Source of the DNA: Pseudopyrenochaeta lycopersici
Taxonomy: Eukaryota > Ascomycota > Dothideomycetes > Pleosporales > Pseudopyrenochaetaceae
Assembly: GCA_003313425.1 (NCBI GenBank)
Contig: NHZP01000043.1
Coordinates: 186,001-250,000, forward strand
Direction of reading: 5' to 3'
Length of the DNA stretch: 64,000 nucleotides
Within the stretch, counting starts at the first letter, position 1; each line of letters starts with the position of its first letter. This document shows, piece by piece, positions 46,001 through 57,343 of the stretch. The translations under genes and the position numbers were made by a program. The notes beneath the pieces were generated by a model. The model made no database searches. It was not told the DNA's origin and saw nothing but the letters and a program-made list of their open reading frames with translations.

Positions 46001-48416
46001 ATGAAGTTGCTATACTCCCTCGCTGTCGGTCATGACTTCTTGCAAACGCTTCTGCTGCGGGCTCAGTCATTGAAGAGTTCGCGGACAGCGTGACCGATGA
46101 GTCTTCATGGAAAGAAGAAAAGCTTGTACACATCAACGTAGCAGGGGAGTGCTGCATGCCCTCAGCGTCTGTCGAAGTAATAAGCGATACCTTAGCTCGT
46201 TTGACGGCTGGTTGATAATCCTCTGCGAGGAGCTTTCGCTTCAATGGCTGAGAGAAACTATTATCCAGATGTGAACAATCCTCTTTTACCTTTCCGTTTT
46301 CCTCCTCTTCACTCTCCCTTTTCTCTAGGCCACCGCTAGAGCTGATTGTGCAATTCATGGAATTTCTCAAGTAGTCTGGATTAGAGTATGTTTGTTTGAG
46401 CTTCTCGAGCCAGTTTCTGTTTTCGCTCTCGATCTCCTGCGGCATTTCCATGCTCTTCCTTGCTAATTCTTGCAGCTCGCCAAAGCTAACCGTATCCTTG
46501 AACGTACGGTCCCGATGGATCTTCTGCACCCGAGGAAACCGCAGAGCATAATACCTAGTATCAGCCGGTTTGTCAAAGCCAGCACCCATTACATCCGCGA
46601 CGAAGGGTCGCTTAAACAAGTCGGTTGGCCAAGGCAGCTTCCCTCGTTCTACCCTGACGTCGAGCTCGGGGGTGGAGAGAGAAAAAGGTGTTTCTTGGAA
46701 GTATCCAAGTCTGTTGAGAAGAATAATATCCTCTTTGGCCATACCGTGCCGGTCTACCTTGTCGATGACGCGAAATATCGGCTTGACGTCAAAACGGCAG
46801 ACCTGGTCCTTGTTCTCTAGGCATCCAATATAGAATGATGTCCACCGCAACTTCCCCATCCCAAGTTCTTGTTCGTCCATCGGATCGCGGCGGCCACCCA
46901 CGATAGCAAAATCAGCGGTGTCTCCTAGCCCTTGGATGTAGTCTTTCTTCAACTTGATGAATCTATTATTTCCAGAGAATGAGTAGTAAGGTTCATCTCG
47001 TCCCTTCAGCACCAGGCCTTCCCATCGCTGTATAATGGCTCGAGAGAATGCCTCGCGAAGCTGTTCGGGTGCATGACGGGAGGAGAAATCGATGTTTTCA
47101 CGGCTGCCGATGGCCGCTCGGCCGGGAATACAGTGGACTAGTGAGCAAAGTCGCTGCCGGCGCGCATCGTGAGTATTTGTGATATAGGAGGTGACATCGT
47201 GTACGAGCAGATCATAAAACATGATCATAAGATGCTCGTTAATATTGGTGGGTGAGTCTTCCCGAGTTCCAAGGAATCGACCGGATCGTGGCACATGCTT
47301 GCGGATCTTATGGAAGGGTTCAATCCGCTCGCTGTGATCGTTCCAGACCAGTAGCTCTCCCTCCAGAATGCATTGCTTCTTGATCTTGCAGTCTGCCAAG
47401 TCGAGCCTCAGGCAATCTCGCAGCACGTCATGCAGGCCTGTCCGATCTTCTGTCGAGTCTCTTCCGCTTTTGGAGAAGATTTTGATGCAATTCCTTCCCT
47501 TAGTCAGGTCAATGTGCACTTGACAGTACTCGCCATCGTACTTTCGCTCAACACTTATGCGTCTACCCTTTGCTAGTTGACAGCAATGCTTGATGCTTCT
47601 GGCCTTGTCGTGCGCTGTTCGTGTAATCATAACTCCAATTTGAGGCTTTAACCGACGCGCGGCTTTGTCTCTGAGCGAGAGTTCGACAGCTATCGTTGGC
47701 TGGGCCGGCATCCGCCGTATCGAGGTTCCAGACAACATTCTTACGGCAGCCTCGAAAGAATTTTGGAAGCCCAGGACATTAGGCAAAAGGAAGTGGAACC
47801 TTTGCATCGCCAGTGTTTCCGGGACCTGCACTGGACTATAGGACTTCAGGATCATACGGACCATCCACTTCGCTTCGGAGCTGCATAATCTTCGAAATAT
47901 TCTCGCCAATACGTCATACGTCCGAATCGGCTCCTCGTATTTTGCTTCCACCCTCTGCCTCAGTTCGGTGGACGAGAAGGATGACGTGGCTGCAACCCGG
48001 TCTAGAGTTTCGTCAAGCTCTTCTAGAGTCACGCTTGAACCGTGTCTGCCTTCTGCATCCGTCGCAGACATCAAGCGCTCGACGCAGGACGCAAAGTCGG
48101 CACCATCTCTAGCCCTCCAACTTTGTAATTGCTTTAAACGTGTCTCACCGAGCCCTTGGGCTTGCTTGATGATTGATTCGAGGCGATTTTCCCGCAGATC
48201 GAAGACACGGTCTGCCCTTCGCTCTGGAAACAGACATGATAAGAAGGCAACGGCTCCTTGTCCTTCTCGCGGAATGATTTCATGATGCTTGTTGAACCAG
48301 GAAACAACTATTTCGGGGCTGGGACCCAGGGTATTACGCGTTCTTGATGATTTTCTGGCACGGTTTTGGTCCAGTTCGTTGAGGAGGTCGCATAGGATAC
48401 TAAAGTTAAAGGGCAT
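45927..48416 (-). CDS. ATP-dependent DNA ligase domain protein
   Basis: A single exon encodes 829 residues from the ATG at 48416 (MPFNFSILCDLLNELDQ). The open frame continues upstream only into transposon sequence. Motif I is ERKYDGE near residue 290, with the Lys that takes AMP. Later come FYDLLVHD (motif III), EGLVLKG (motif IV) and FIKLKKDYI (motif V), in the ligase order. The N-terminal third looks like the ligase DNA-binding domain. The C-terminal part (about 150 residues) is polar with KRKLL and KRAK, suggesting nuclear location. It lacks visible BRCT repeats, so it differs from ligase IV. It would seal DNA nicks. A hAT element sits 12 bases before the ATG, so expression may be altered. 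Confidence 0.9.
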   Translation of the reverse strand: MPFNFSILCDLLNELDQNRARKSSRTRNTLGPSPEIVVSWFNKHHEIIPREGQGAVAFLSCLFPERRADRVFDLRENRLESIIKQAQGLGETRLKQLQSWRARDGADFASCVERLMSATDAEGRHGSSVTLEELDETLDRVAATSSFSSTELRQRVEAKYEEPIRTYDVLARIFRRLCSSEAKWMVRMILKSYSPVQVPETLAMQRFHFLLPNVLGFQNSFEAAVRMLSGTSIRRMPAQPTIAVELSLRDKAARRLKPQIGVMITRTAHDKARSIKHCCQLAKGRRISVERKYDGEYCQVHIDLTKGRNCIKIFSKSGRDSTEDRTGLHDVLRDCLRLDLADCKIKKQCILEGELLVWNDHSERIEPFHKIRKHVPRSGRFLGTREDSPTNINEHLMIMFYDLLVHDVTSYITNTHDARRQRLCSLVHCIPGRAAIGSRENIDFSSRHAPEQLREAFSRAIIQRWEGLVLKGRDEPYYSFSGNNRFIKLKKDYIQGLGDTADFAIVGGRRDPMDEQELGMGKLRWTSFYIGCLENKDQVCRFDVKPIFRVIDKVDRHGMAKEDIILLNRLGYFQETPFSLSTPELDVRVERGKLPWPTDLFKRPFVADVMGAGFDKPADTRYYALRFPRVQKIHRDRTFKDTVSFGELQELARKSMEMPQEIESENRNWLEKLKQTYSNPDYLRNSMNCTISSSGGLEKRESEEEENGKVKEDCSHLDNSFSQPLKRKLLAEDYQPAVKRAKVSLITSTDAEGMQHSPATLMCTSFSSFHEDSSVTLSANSSMTEPAAEAFARSHDRQRGSIATSFTHQEVTSETEHQMVSSLRLATNG

Positions 48417-48428
48417 GTTAACAGCAGG

Positions 48429-51400
48429 CAGAGTTGCTAACAAGCCGGCCAGGCCGGCCAATGCTTTTGGCCTGGCCGGCCTGGTTTTACGCCAACCAAC
48501 GGCCTGGCCTGGCCGGCCTGAGTAGTAGAAAGAGCGTGGCCTGGCCGGCCTGGCCTGGGAAAAGCCTGAAAAGCCTGAATTGGTATTACTAATCTAATTT
48601 CTTGAACCTTGATTGGCCCATTTCTTCATCTAACCATTCGTCTTCCTCTGGCCATTCCCAAAGCTTGTATAATTTATCGACAGCGTCGCCACTGAGGGAG
48701 GAGGCATTTAAGTTTTTGTTATCTAAGTAGATCAGCAATACGCCCATATTGAGCGTATTAACTTACCTGCAAAGCCTTTGCTGATCCAGCTCCTAACGCA
48801 CGTCAACGCAGCTGTAAGCTGGCCGGATAGCTTCCTCCGTTTTGGTTCTAACATATCTCCAACTTCTGAAAAGAGGCGCTCACAATCAGCAGAAGCAGCA
48901 GGAATTGAGAGTATATCAAGGGCCATCCGAGATAGATTCGGGTATTCTGTAGATAGAGAGAGCCAATAAGCAATCGGATCAATTGCGTGGGGGTGATCTC
49001 TTGGAAGGTTATCCACTCTCTTCCACCGTATAAACTCATCTCCCACGTCGTCTCCTGGCGTCTTAACGGGCCCAGTATATTGATCGATATCGTCGTCAAT
49101 CTCAGCGTCATACCTTACGCGTTTTGGCCGTGGCGGGGTCTCTGAACAGTTACCAGATTCACCCTTGTACGACTGCCAGAGAGCTTGAAACTGCGCGTTG
49201 TTATAGTTCAGCCAGTGAGGGGTATCCAGCCAAGAGTTTTCGCAATAGAATTTGTACTGGGGATGGAGGATTGTGGCCGTGTAATACGCTGGAGAGTCGT
49301 CGAGCTTGACGTAGTATTTGCGAAGCTTCTTCCAAGCAGCGCGAATGTTGTAAAGCTCATGATCTTCGGGAGCGTCCGCCTCGTTATAGTCAACATCTTT
49401 TAAGAAGTCAAACTGGCTCTCGTACTTGCGGAGGAGATATTCAAAAGTTGGAATAACCTCGTAAAGAGCACCAAAACGCCCACATTTTCCTCGTCCTTCG
49501 AGTCTCTTTGAAGCAACCTTGAGTGGCTGTAATATCCGAATATAGTCTATAATAACATGCCAATCCTGGGCCGTCAAACCTTCGGTCCTCATCCAATCAG
49601 GTACGTCAACCAGCGCGGCGTTTGGGTTGCGGGCGACCCGAGTAGCCATTTCCATCCGATACTGTCCAATATGGTATTGCATGTACGCGTCAAGGGGTTG
49701 TTGTAGCTCAACAGCGCGCTCAAAAGCGTCGTGATATGAATTCCAGCAGGTAGTGCCAGGTTTCTTGATTTCTCTGACTCGAAACTTTGGATACGGTAGC
49801 TGCTCGTTGGCCTTGACCTGAAAATCGCGTAAGAGGTCGTGTTGCTGCGGAGTTGAGATGTACGCTATTACGTCTCGGAGCATGCCTAACGGCCCGTCTT
49901 TTCTCCACTCTTGCAGATATCTTGCCTCTAATTTGGCTTCTTCAGCGCTCTCCCTAGTATTTGCTTCAAGTGCTTTCTTATCAATGCCGAAGATTACGGT
50001 TTGGCCAACAAGGTTAAGCGTGTGAGGGCCGCAGCGTAGTCTCCGGTGGGTACCGTTGAAGTAGTGGTGTTTTGCGAGGATGTCGACAGCAACGTTATTG
50101 GAGCCAATATTGTCGAGTACGAAATAGCCAACCTGGCTAGACTCGATCCCGAACTTCTGGATTACGTCATTGACAACCTCACCAAGCCTCTCGCCCGTGT
50201 GAGCACCGGCTAGCTGTGGTAACGCAATGGGATATTCGTGTTTATTGCCATCGTCATCAAGATAGTGTATATGGACGCCAAGAAACGCTTTCTTGCCACC
50301 CTTTGCCGTCCAGCCTTCAAAGGTAAAGTGTATTAGTGAGCGCGCTGATGAGAGATGCCGGCGTACGGTAGAGAGGAGTAGATCGTATTGTGTCATTACA
50401 AAATGCGTAACTGACTGGTGGTTCTTCCAAACCGCTGCTGCGGCTTCAGGGTTAGCAGCAGCAATCATCTCTTTAAACGCAGAAGTCTCGAATTCGCGTA
50501 ACGGATGGTTATTTTGAAGGAGCCAGATGACGGCTTTCATCCGAAAAGACTGTACGTCAAAGTGGCCAATCTCATTGGCTATCTCCTGAGAGACCTCAAA
50601 CCCGCCTTCAATAAGGCCCCGTAAGGTTTGTTGACTGGACTCCATCTGGACAGTAACTTTTCCGTCCTTACACAATCTATGGCCAGGTCTGTTCATCCCT
50701 AGATGGCGTGCGGCAGCTGAAACAGATGATGTAACATCAAAGATATGATTATGAGTGGACTTCTTAAGATGGCAATGTCTACAGACGAAAAATGTCCGTT
50801 TTGGGTTCTTCAGCGAAGCCACACGGTATCCGTACTTGTAGATCCAGCTCGGTTGCCTCTTCTGCGTTCGGAGAGGCTTAATGTATTGCTTAATCGCTTC
50901 CCACTGAATCCCATCGTAATTATCCGTATATCGCTCATCATCAGAGGAGATATCGCTATCGTTAGGGGGGAGGGCTTCGGCGGCAGTTGCGGCAGCGGTC
51001 TCGGTTGGCGCGTCAAGGAGAGCGCTACGGAGCTCCTCCTCGAAGGTTTGAATATTTTCCTGAGTAGCCTGTGTATCACGGGTGCGCTTTTTCGATCGGA
51101 CTTGACATGGCATGGTAGAGGTCTTTAACGGAGGAGTTAGGCTCGAGGAAGTTCCAGTATTAAAGGGTTTAAGCCAATCACAATCTCCCAGGTAGCACTT
51201 GGAAAATTATGATTAGCTCGTGTTGCTTAAACCCTGTCGGTGAGCCTTGGCAAAATTTTGCGGCTAGTTCATCCGATCTCAACTCAACTGAACTTTGATT
51301 TGTACGGCTTCATATACATACCTACCAGGCCGAAACCAGGCTACCAGGCCGCGACCTTCGGCCTGGCTTGGCCGGCCTGGTTTTCTGCGAGTCGCGGCCT

Positions 51401-51473
51401 GGCTTGGCCTGCTTGCTTAAAAGCAGGCCGAACAGGCCGGCCAACCAGGCCGGCCGGCTTGTTAGCAACTCTG
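48429..51473 (-). mobile_element. Complete hAT element, 3045 bp
   Basis: Inverted ends CAGAGTTGCTAACAAGCCGG and its inverse are flanked by ACAGCAGG (48421-48428 and 51474-51481), an 8-base duplication. Subterminal parts hold many GGCCGGCC/GGCCTGG motifs. The transposase gene inside is open throughout. A fragment of the same end lies at 63602-63793. Confidence 0.96.
48732..51113 (-). CDS. hAT transposase, apparently intact
   Basis: A single exon encodes 793 residues. An acidic N-terminus leads to a BED-like zinc finger (FFVCRHCHLKKSTHNHIFD). The catalytic region includes FTFEGWTAKGGKKAFLGVHI and DNIGSNNVAVDILAKHH, and then CGPHTLNLVGQTVIFGI. The C-terminal dimerisation domain is LSIPAASADCERLFSEVGDM. 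It lies entirely within the element bounded by perfect ends, so it is probably the source of its movement. No stop or frame break is seen. Confidence 0.94.
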   Translation of the reverse strand: MPCQVRSKKRTRDTQATQENIQTFEEELRSALLDAPTETAAATAAEALPPNDSDISSDDERYTDNYDGIQWEAIKQYIKPLRTQKRQPSWIYKYGYRVASLKNPKRTFFVCRHCHLKKSTHNHIFDVTSSVSAAARHLGMNRPGHRLCKDGKVTVQMESSQQTLRGLIEGGFEVSQEIANEIGHFDVQSFRMKAVIWLLQNNHPLREFETSAFKEMIAAANPEAAAAVWKNHQSVTHFVMTQYDLLLSTVRRHLSSARSLIHFTFEGWTAKGGKKAFLGVHIHYLDDDGNKHEYPIALPQLAGAHTGERLGEVVNDVIQKFGIESSQVGYFVLDNIGSNNVAVDILAKHHYFNGTHRRLRCGPHTLNLVGQTVIFGIDKKALEANTRESAEEAKLEARYLQEWRKDGPLGMLRDVIAYISTPQQHDLLRDFQVKANEQLPYPKFRVREIKKPGTTCWNSYHDAFERAVELQQPLDAYMQYHIGQYRMEMATRVARNPNAALVDVPDWMRTEGLTAQDWHVIIDYIRILQPLKVASKRLEGRGKCGRFGALYEVIPTFEYLLRKYESQFDFLKDVDYNEADAPEDHELYNIRAAWKKLRKYYVKLDDSPAYYTATILHPQYKFYCENSWLDTPHWLNYNNAQFQALWQSYKGESGNCSETPPRPKRVRYDAEIDDDIDQYTGPVKTPGDDVGDEFIRWKRVDNLPRDHPHAIDPIAYWLSLSTEYPNLSRMALDILSIPAASADCERLFSEVGDMLEPKRRKLSGQLTAALTCVRSWISKGFAGKLIRSIWAYC

Positions 51474-51481
51474 ACAGCAGG

Positions 51482-52551
51482 TGATGTTGAACAAATTTAG
51501 TCTTTGTGGGAGTTGTAAATGGATAAGTGAAAGGTTTTGTATGGGAAAGAAAGGCGTCTATTTAAGAGATGTCATGCCGCGGGAGCGAAGCTGGCTAGGA
51601 TTGGGTTCGGGTAAGCGCACATGTCCAGGTCTGTTGCGGGTATACGAGGTGCAGTATCTGGAGCAGGGTTGGTAATAATCAAATATAATTGTTCGTATCA
51701 GTGGGCTATTTTCTCCTAGAACAGTCCATCTCCGTGATCCAGCATATAGTATTGCTATCGGAGGCCATTCAGACGTACTTACTGCCCTCTTATTCTAAGA
51801 CTGTGGGATTATAACGTCTTCGAAACGCAGAGCATGTAGTGGGAGTCGTAGTCGCCGAACATGAGCGAGGGCTTCAGCCGCTTGGGCTTCATGACTTATG
51901 GCCCCTGAGATGCTCAGGAGTCTTCTAGGTAACAAGAAAAACAGGTCGATCAGCCCCTACCAGTCTCACGACATGACCTATGCTCTTTATTGTGACAACG
52001 AGACAGTCCGCCACATAGACTTCGCCTTGTCACATAGCAGATCATCGATCCCTCCTCAGTTATGAAGTATCAATGCGCAGTATCCCTGTGTAGCTACAAG
52101 CAAGGATTCACGGCCACTGTCTATACGGGCTCATCGTGGGCTTACACACATGAGGCAACACCTCACCTCTCAGCACACAGAGGACAGCTCTCTTCAGCGC
52201 CTCCGAACAACGCAACCCTTGACCATATCATCCCTTGACATACCTGTTATATGGAGACAAGGCTCACCCTGCCTATGTAACCATCATGTGGCACTGCAAT
52301 GAATCGCTGCACAGGGAGCTATTCGCTCACACGCTGTAGACCAGGCGCAACAGCATCCGGAAGTGGTAAAACGATCAACATCATTCATGCACCAAGGCCT
52401 CAATGAACCTCATGCATGCGGCACTCTTGCTGAGGTGTGACACTGCATGCCTGTACAGCGCTCAGGCATGATAAGCAGCCGCATCTTGGGGGCGTATATA
52501 ACGGAGGTGCCTTTCCACGCTGGTGCAGCACCGCTGTCTCCTTTGCCCTTG
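51482..52551. other. Former ligase upstream region and unrecognised sequence
   Basis: The first part (from 51482) is the DNA that lay next to the ligase start before the hAT insertion. Open frames here are short. No gene or repeat was found. Confidence 0.35.
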
Positions 52552-53590
52552 AAATGGCTCTCATCTCTCTCATCTGCTTCCTCGTCTGCTTCTCGGGTTC
52601 GATCGTACTCAGCATCACGCTGATGTACTTCGACGTCCAGCTGCGCGAAAGGACAAGGGCGAATGAAGTTTTGGTATACAGCTATGTCTGGGAAAGAAGA
52701 GTAGCGGCTGTATTCGGCTTTCTTCAAGTAGGACTATCGGCATCTGGTGTTATCGCAGCCGTACAGACGCATCACTCCAAAAGCCAAACATACTGGCTGG
52801 ACATCGTTGCGCTTTGCAATCTGCAACTTCTCGTTGGCACCAACGTAAGACCTCCCAAACAAGATCCCATTCCAGCTGACTGGTTTTATGATCAGCTCGC
52901 TCGAGTATTGCGCATTTTGCAGTTCCCTCCTTGGGCAATCTGGGCTACATACCTATTTACTGCCGTTACAGCACCAGATATCGCTCCGTCGATGCCGTAC
53001 GACACACAGACTCTGCGTTGCTTTCATACCGTTGACAAAGAACAGAAACGAAAAGCCACGTCTTTTCAACGAGTCAGCATTACTCTCTCGCCTCGCAATG
53101 GGGTCATTCCTAGCCTCAGCAGCATCATGCATACAGTTGGGATTTCATAACAGGTCAGGAGCGAGACAATCGAGGCTCCATGAGGGCTCGGCAGCGAGGC
53201 AGGAGAACCTGCCATTGAAGCAGTTCCTCTTTGGCTTGCTATACCAAATGCAGCTGCAACATCATGTCAGCTAGTTGGGGCCATGGTCCTATATAGCATA
53301 GCGTATTCCAACCGGACTATGGGTATCTACCCTCACCAGTATATCTTCTTGGTAAGTCTCTACCTTCGTTCGTGGCGCAGTCTGACTATCGCTAGGGTTA
53401 TACTATATTGCAGCTACTATGCTCCTTTGGTATCGCTTTACCAGTTATAAAGCGCCTGGGCAGCAGCGCAATAGGCGTCCTGACGCGTGCATCCCAGCCA
53501 ACCGAAGTGCGAGGTAGCATCTTGGAGGGGGCGTTCAGTTTGGAAACTATATCATCGTTGGCATTTTCTACAGGCAATGGGTAGGCAAGA
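52552..53590 (+). pseudogene. Multi-pass membrane protein remnant
   Basis: From MALISLICFLVCFSGSIVL the plus strand has several hydrophobic stretches: WDIVALCNLQLLVG-like text near 52820, then FPPWAIWATYLFTAVTA, then IPNAAATSCQLVGAMVLYSI, and after a GTAAGT...TTGCAG intron LLCSFGIALPVIKRLGSSAI. Frames change between these parts, and one stop lies near 53190. The end (53278-53520) is repeated in inverse at 63310-63600. It is a broken membrane protein of unknown function. Confidence 0.5.
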
Positions 53591-54393
53591 TCACTTTGCC
53601 TGGATATCAGAAGCTTCTTTAGGCAGGGCCGAGGTTCTTTTTGTCTAGTTAATTTAACGCAAAACGACCTTGGTGGTTGTGCCGGTGATCACACAGATTT
53701 TCAGATCCCGTTCTCGACAAGCTCACTGTTGATACTGCACATAACTTATCCCAGTTTACATTCACATTTCACGTCCATGCTCCCCTGTGTTATCGCATGT
53801 CGTTGGATGCTTGGTGACATGAATTTGCCACACCTTCTGGACCGATACCCGGGAGGTATTTATGGGGACCCAAAGGTACACTGTGGCTGACATGCGAAGA
53901 TAAAACTGACTTGTTAGATCGATTGATTGATCTAGATACACTGAGTCCACACACTTTTTTTTTTGGCTGTCTTCTGCGGAAGAAGGCACTGCACAAGCAT
54001 CCATACTTGACCGTCTTGTTTCCAGAAAACTGAAAGTACGGAAGTGTACCTAGAACGATGCCCGAGTTACACCAATCCCGAACGCCGTCTTTACCCATCT
54101 TCCGTCTGAATCCACGCACCCTTCCTTCGTTCCGAACACGACTCCGCGGATTGCTCATCGAAGTCGAACCGGGATGCGTCAAAGAAATGCGCGACATGCC
54201 GGGCGAATATTGTGTTACATATGCTATAAAATCTCAAAAAAACCGGTCTGAGATCACTACCAGTCGCCACTAGTCTTCAAACTCGTCGCGATCTCTTAAA
54301 GCACCTCTCTCATCATAGACCTGACGAATATATCCAGCTTCTGATTAACTTAGACTCCTTGAGGAGAAGGGGCAAGCAAACTAGGATTATTCA

Positions 54394-54700
54394 CGAGGGT
54401 TTGTGATTAAGAAGAGCAGCCCGAACAGGCTTCATCGCAAACGCCGAAACTGGCCTTTGTCCACTAGATCTAAATTTAGAAAATCACTGCGCTGTTTTGA
54501 GTAGAGCTTGCAAACCTCCGTCTCGCTTTCATATTACTACTCTATACTTTAGATTTTGTCAAGTCTGTCCAAGCTCGAGCGATTGTGTAAAAGTAGATAA
54601 ATTTACTCTGGCTCTTACGTTGAGGTCTAACCGCAATAACCTGCAACAAAGAGGGAAAGCAGAGATAAAGGGCGAGCGCGGCCAGGTCAGTGTAGTTGAA
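54394..54700. repeat. Direct repeat copy A (~306 bp)
   Basis: This segment is about 95% identical to 55139-55445 in the same orientation, starting CGAGGGTTTGTGATTAAGAA. An internal part (AACGCCGAAACTGGCC, then TCTAAATTTAGAA) also resembles 54745-54905 and 43597-43740, so the repeat is part of a larger family. Confidence 0.85.
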
Positions 54701-54744
54701 GAGAACCTTGGAGTAGAAGGAGGGGAGGGTGCGGGCTACGAAAA

Positions 54745-54905
54745 GGGCTCCGCGCAAACGTCGAAAGTAGCCTTCGTTTATACACAGATCTAAATTTAGA
54801 AGCTTAGTTACATATCTTACTCCGCTATTTTAAGTATCGCTTGCGGACGCGCCATAACGACTAATTACTGCGGGTCTCTATTTCCCTTTTCTCGTCCTTC
54901 AAGCA
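54745..54905. repeat. Member of the same repeat family (partner 43597-43740)
   Basis: Starts CTCCGCGCAAACGTCGAAAG and shares TCTAAATTTAGAAGCTTA and the following text with 43597-43740, about 11 kb away, in the same orientation. Confidence 0.7.
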
Positions 54906-55138
54906 GTCTCAGACTCGGTAAGCAGAGGTGACGTCATCACACTTGACGACGTCTATAGTAGATCGGCCCATAACTATTGAGTACATCGCTGCCAGCATTA
55001 TTCCCAGCGCAGTGCGCTAACTTGCAGTTCCAATAGCCACTATAACGTTATCCTCTGCATTGTATAGGATATAAGTTTATAAAATTCCCTCTCCCCTAGC
55101 TGCAAGTACTAATTCATAGAGAAACTAGGGAAAATTAA

Positions 55139-55445
55139 CGAGGGTTTGTGATTAAGAAGAGCAGCCCGAACAGGCTTCAGCGCAAACGCCGAAACTGGCC
55201 TTTGTCCACAATTAGATCTAAATTTAGAAAATCACTGCGCTGTTTCGAGTAGAGCTTGCAAGCCTCCGTCTCGCTTTCATATTACTACTATATACTTGGA
55301 TTTTGTCACGTCTGTCCAAGCTCGAGCGATTGTGTAAAAGTAGACAAATTTACTCTGGCTTTTACGTCGAGGTCTTACCGCAATAACCTGCAACAAAGAG
55401 GGAAAACGGAGATAAAGGGCGGGCGCGGCTAGATCAGTGTAGATG
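55139..55445. repeat. Direct repeat copy B (~306 bp)
   Basis: Same-orientation partner of 54394-54700, 745 bases further on. No coding function is visible. Confidence 0.85.
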
Positions 55446-57343
55446 ATCATTCGATAATGGTTTATGATTTTCGGAGTGTAGTTGTGGTCATTGGCGAAGG
55501 CAGAGATGAAAGGCCACCGTAGTCGAACGCGATCATTGCGAAGGATGTTCTGACAAGTTGACTCCAGACATGGAAGCTAATCGAGTACTGCAGACGCAGA
55601 ATCTCCATCTAGAGGCTGTTTGCGGAGACGGCTGCATGCAGCACAGGCTTAAAAGCCAGCTGTCAAGATCATGCAAGCACTGGAGCCTCGCCGCAACAGC
55701 ACCGCACTGGCAGAGGAAAAGGGGCCGCAGCGTTCGATGGATTTCACACCTCTTACTCAAAGAGGCAGTTTGAGGGCTCCCATCGAAAGTCATGACACAT
55801 TGTGGAAGGAAAGGGTGACGAGACAGACGTGTCCATACGGATGTACCACGTAACACAAAGGGAGATCTCGACATTTTCGTTCCGAACATGCATCCCAACC
55901 CAAATAGCCCCACAAGCAATCCCGAATACATATCCCAAGCCAATCGTTCGTTCCTTCATCAAACCTTCGTTTAAACAACTCGCCAGCCCCATTGGACAGC
56001 AGACGAACGTTGATGGTAAAAGGCTAATGTCCGTGCAGAGATCAGCCCTCCTGGTTGGCTAGCAGATGCAGGCGATCGTCACATGCTCTCGTGGCGACTC
56101 TACCGCCGAGGCTAACCTGAGGTTTCCTAGCTGGCCTTTCGGGCCCAGTTCCCCGAGACAAAAGTTACCTTCCCCACAAAGTAAAATTGCACCGAGGAGT
56201 TCCTCGCTGGACATGAGCTGCCCGAAAAACTCAGAGACATGGGAGTGGTGAGAAGATTGAGGTAGGATCAAATACCAATCATAATTCGGAATTTTCCCCC
56301 GATCACCAGAGAAGCAACGAGGGCAGAGCTGATGATCTGCCCGTTCGATAATTCCACCTCCTCTGGCAATGACCCAGTGTATATTCATAGCTAGACACAT
56401 AGTCGTCAATTGCTATGGCCCTGGTGGCATTTCTGCGGGGACGGTAACTTTAAAGTCGGGAGCAGGGGCCAAAAGGTCTGCTAGGACACCTCAGGTTAGC
56501 CTCGTAGAGTCCCACTGTCATTGATTGTTCAATCTCAGCCCTAGGGGATATGAGGATCTCCCGCGCCTGCTAGCCAACCGGAGGGAGGCTGATTTCTGGA
56601 TGGTAACGACACGAACCCGGAACCTAGACTCGTGAGGTTGGCCGCCCTTGACATCGAGACGTTTTTGTTTGTCGCAGCATCTTACACCCCCATAGGCATC
56701 AAGAGACTGGATCAGAATGTGTTTGAATGCCTTATGGATATGGCCCCTCAGTACGTGGCGAGAAATTCGCTCTCTTTTCCCGATTGGATACATCGCGATG
56801 AGGTTAAGATTGCTGTGACAGTTAGTGCGAATAAGGGAAGTGAATTTAAGAGGAGTATGTATTGCTACTCTATCCAATAACAAGTGACTCATCCATAAAT
56901 AAGAATATCAAGAGCTAGAGTATATCGCGTCTCCGAAGCGCCTTCGCACGGATACGTCGGAACCTCCAGTATACCGTACAATTCGGGCAGCTCCAGAACA
57001 ATGTAACGACACTCCAGCACAATAAAGCGACAAGGTGACCCCTTCGAAACGGGTGGAGAGCCATATAACAACATCACCAGGTAAGCGGATTATACCTATA
57101 CGAAGCGTTGACGCATTAAATGTATACCAGGTATTGGGAAGGGTAAAAGTATAAGTCTCGGGATAGAAACAGCGTTTGAGGTACCTCGCGAGGTGTTTGA
57201 AATGATTTGGAAGAACCATACCCTGGGAGAAATTATTATGACAATCCCAACGGAAGATCGCGTCGGTTCGATGCTTCATACTGTACCACGCGAAGACGCG
57301 ATCGAGATAGGCGAGCAGTACAATCTGCGAAAACTTCCACTAC

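Larger units (their letters stand above)
53591..57343. other. Long repeat-bearing stretch without a firm gene
   Basis: Contains direct repeats (see 54394 and 55139). Minus-strand frames at 55753-56409 include GYVFGIACGAIWVGMHV and other hydrophobic text but cannot be joined. Frames at 56518-57279 have no recognised relatives. A T-run of ten lies near 53956-53965. Confidence 0.35.

Noticed and set aside
45927..48461. Longer ligase start with MAGLAGLLATL
   Set aside because: Those codons are the end of the inserted hAT element and start from TTG, not ATG; the same residues appear at 63633 for the same reason.
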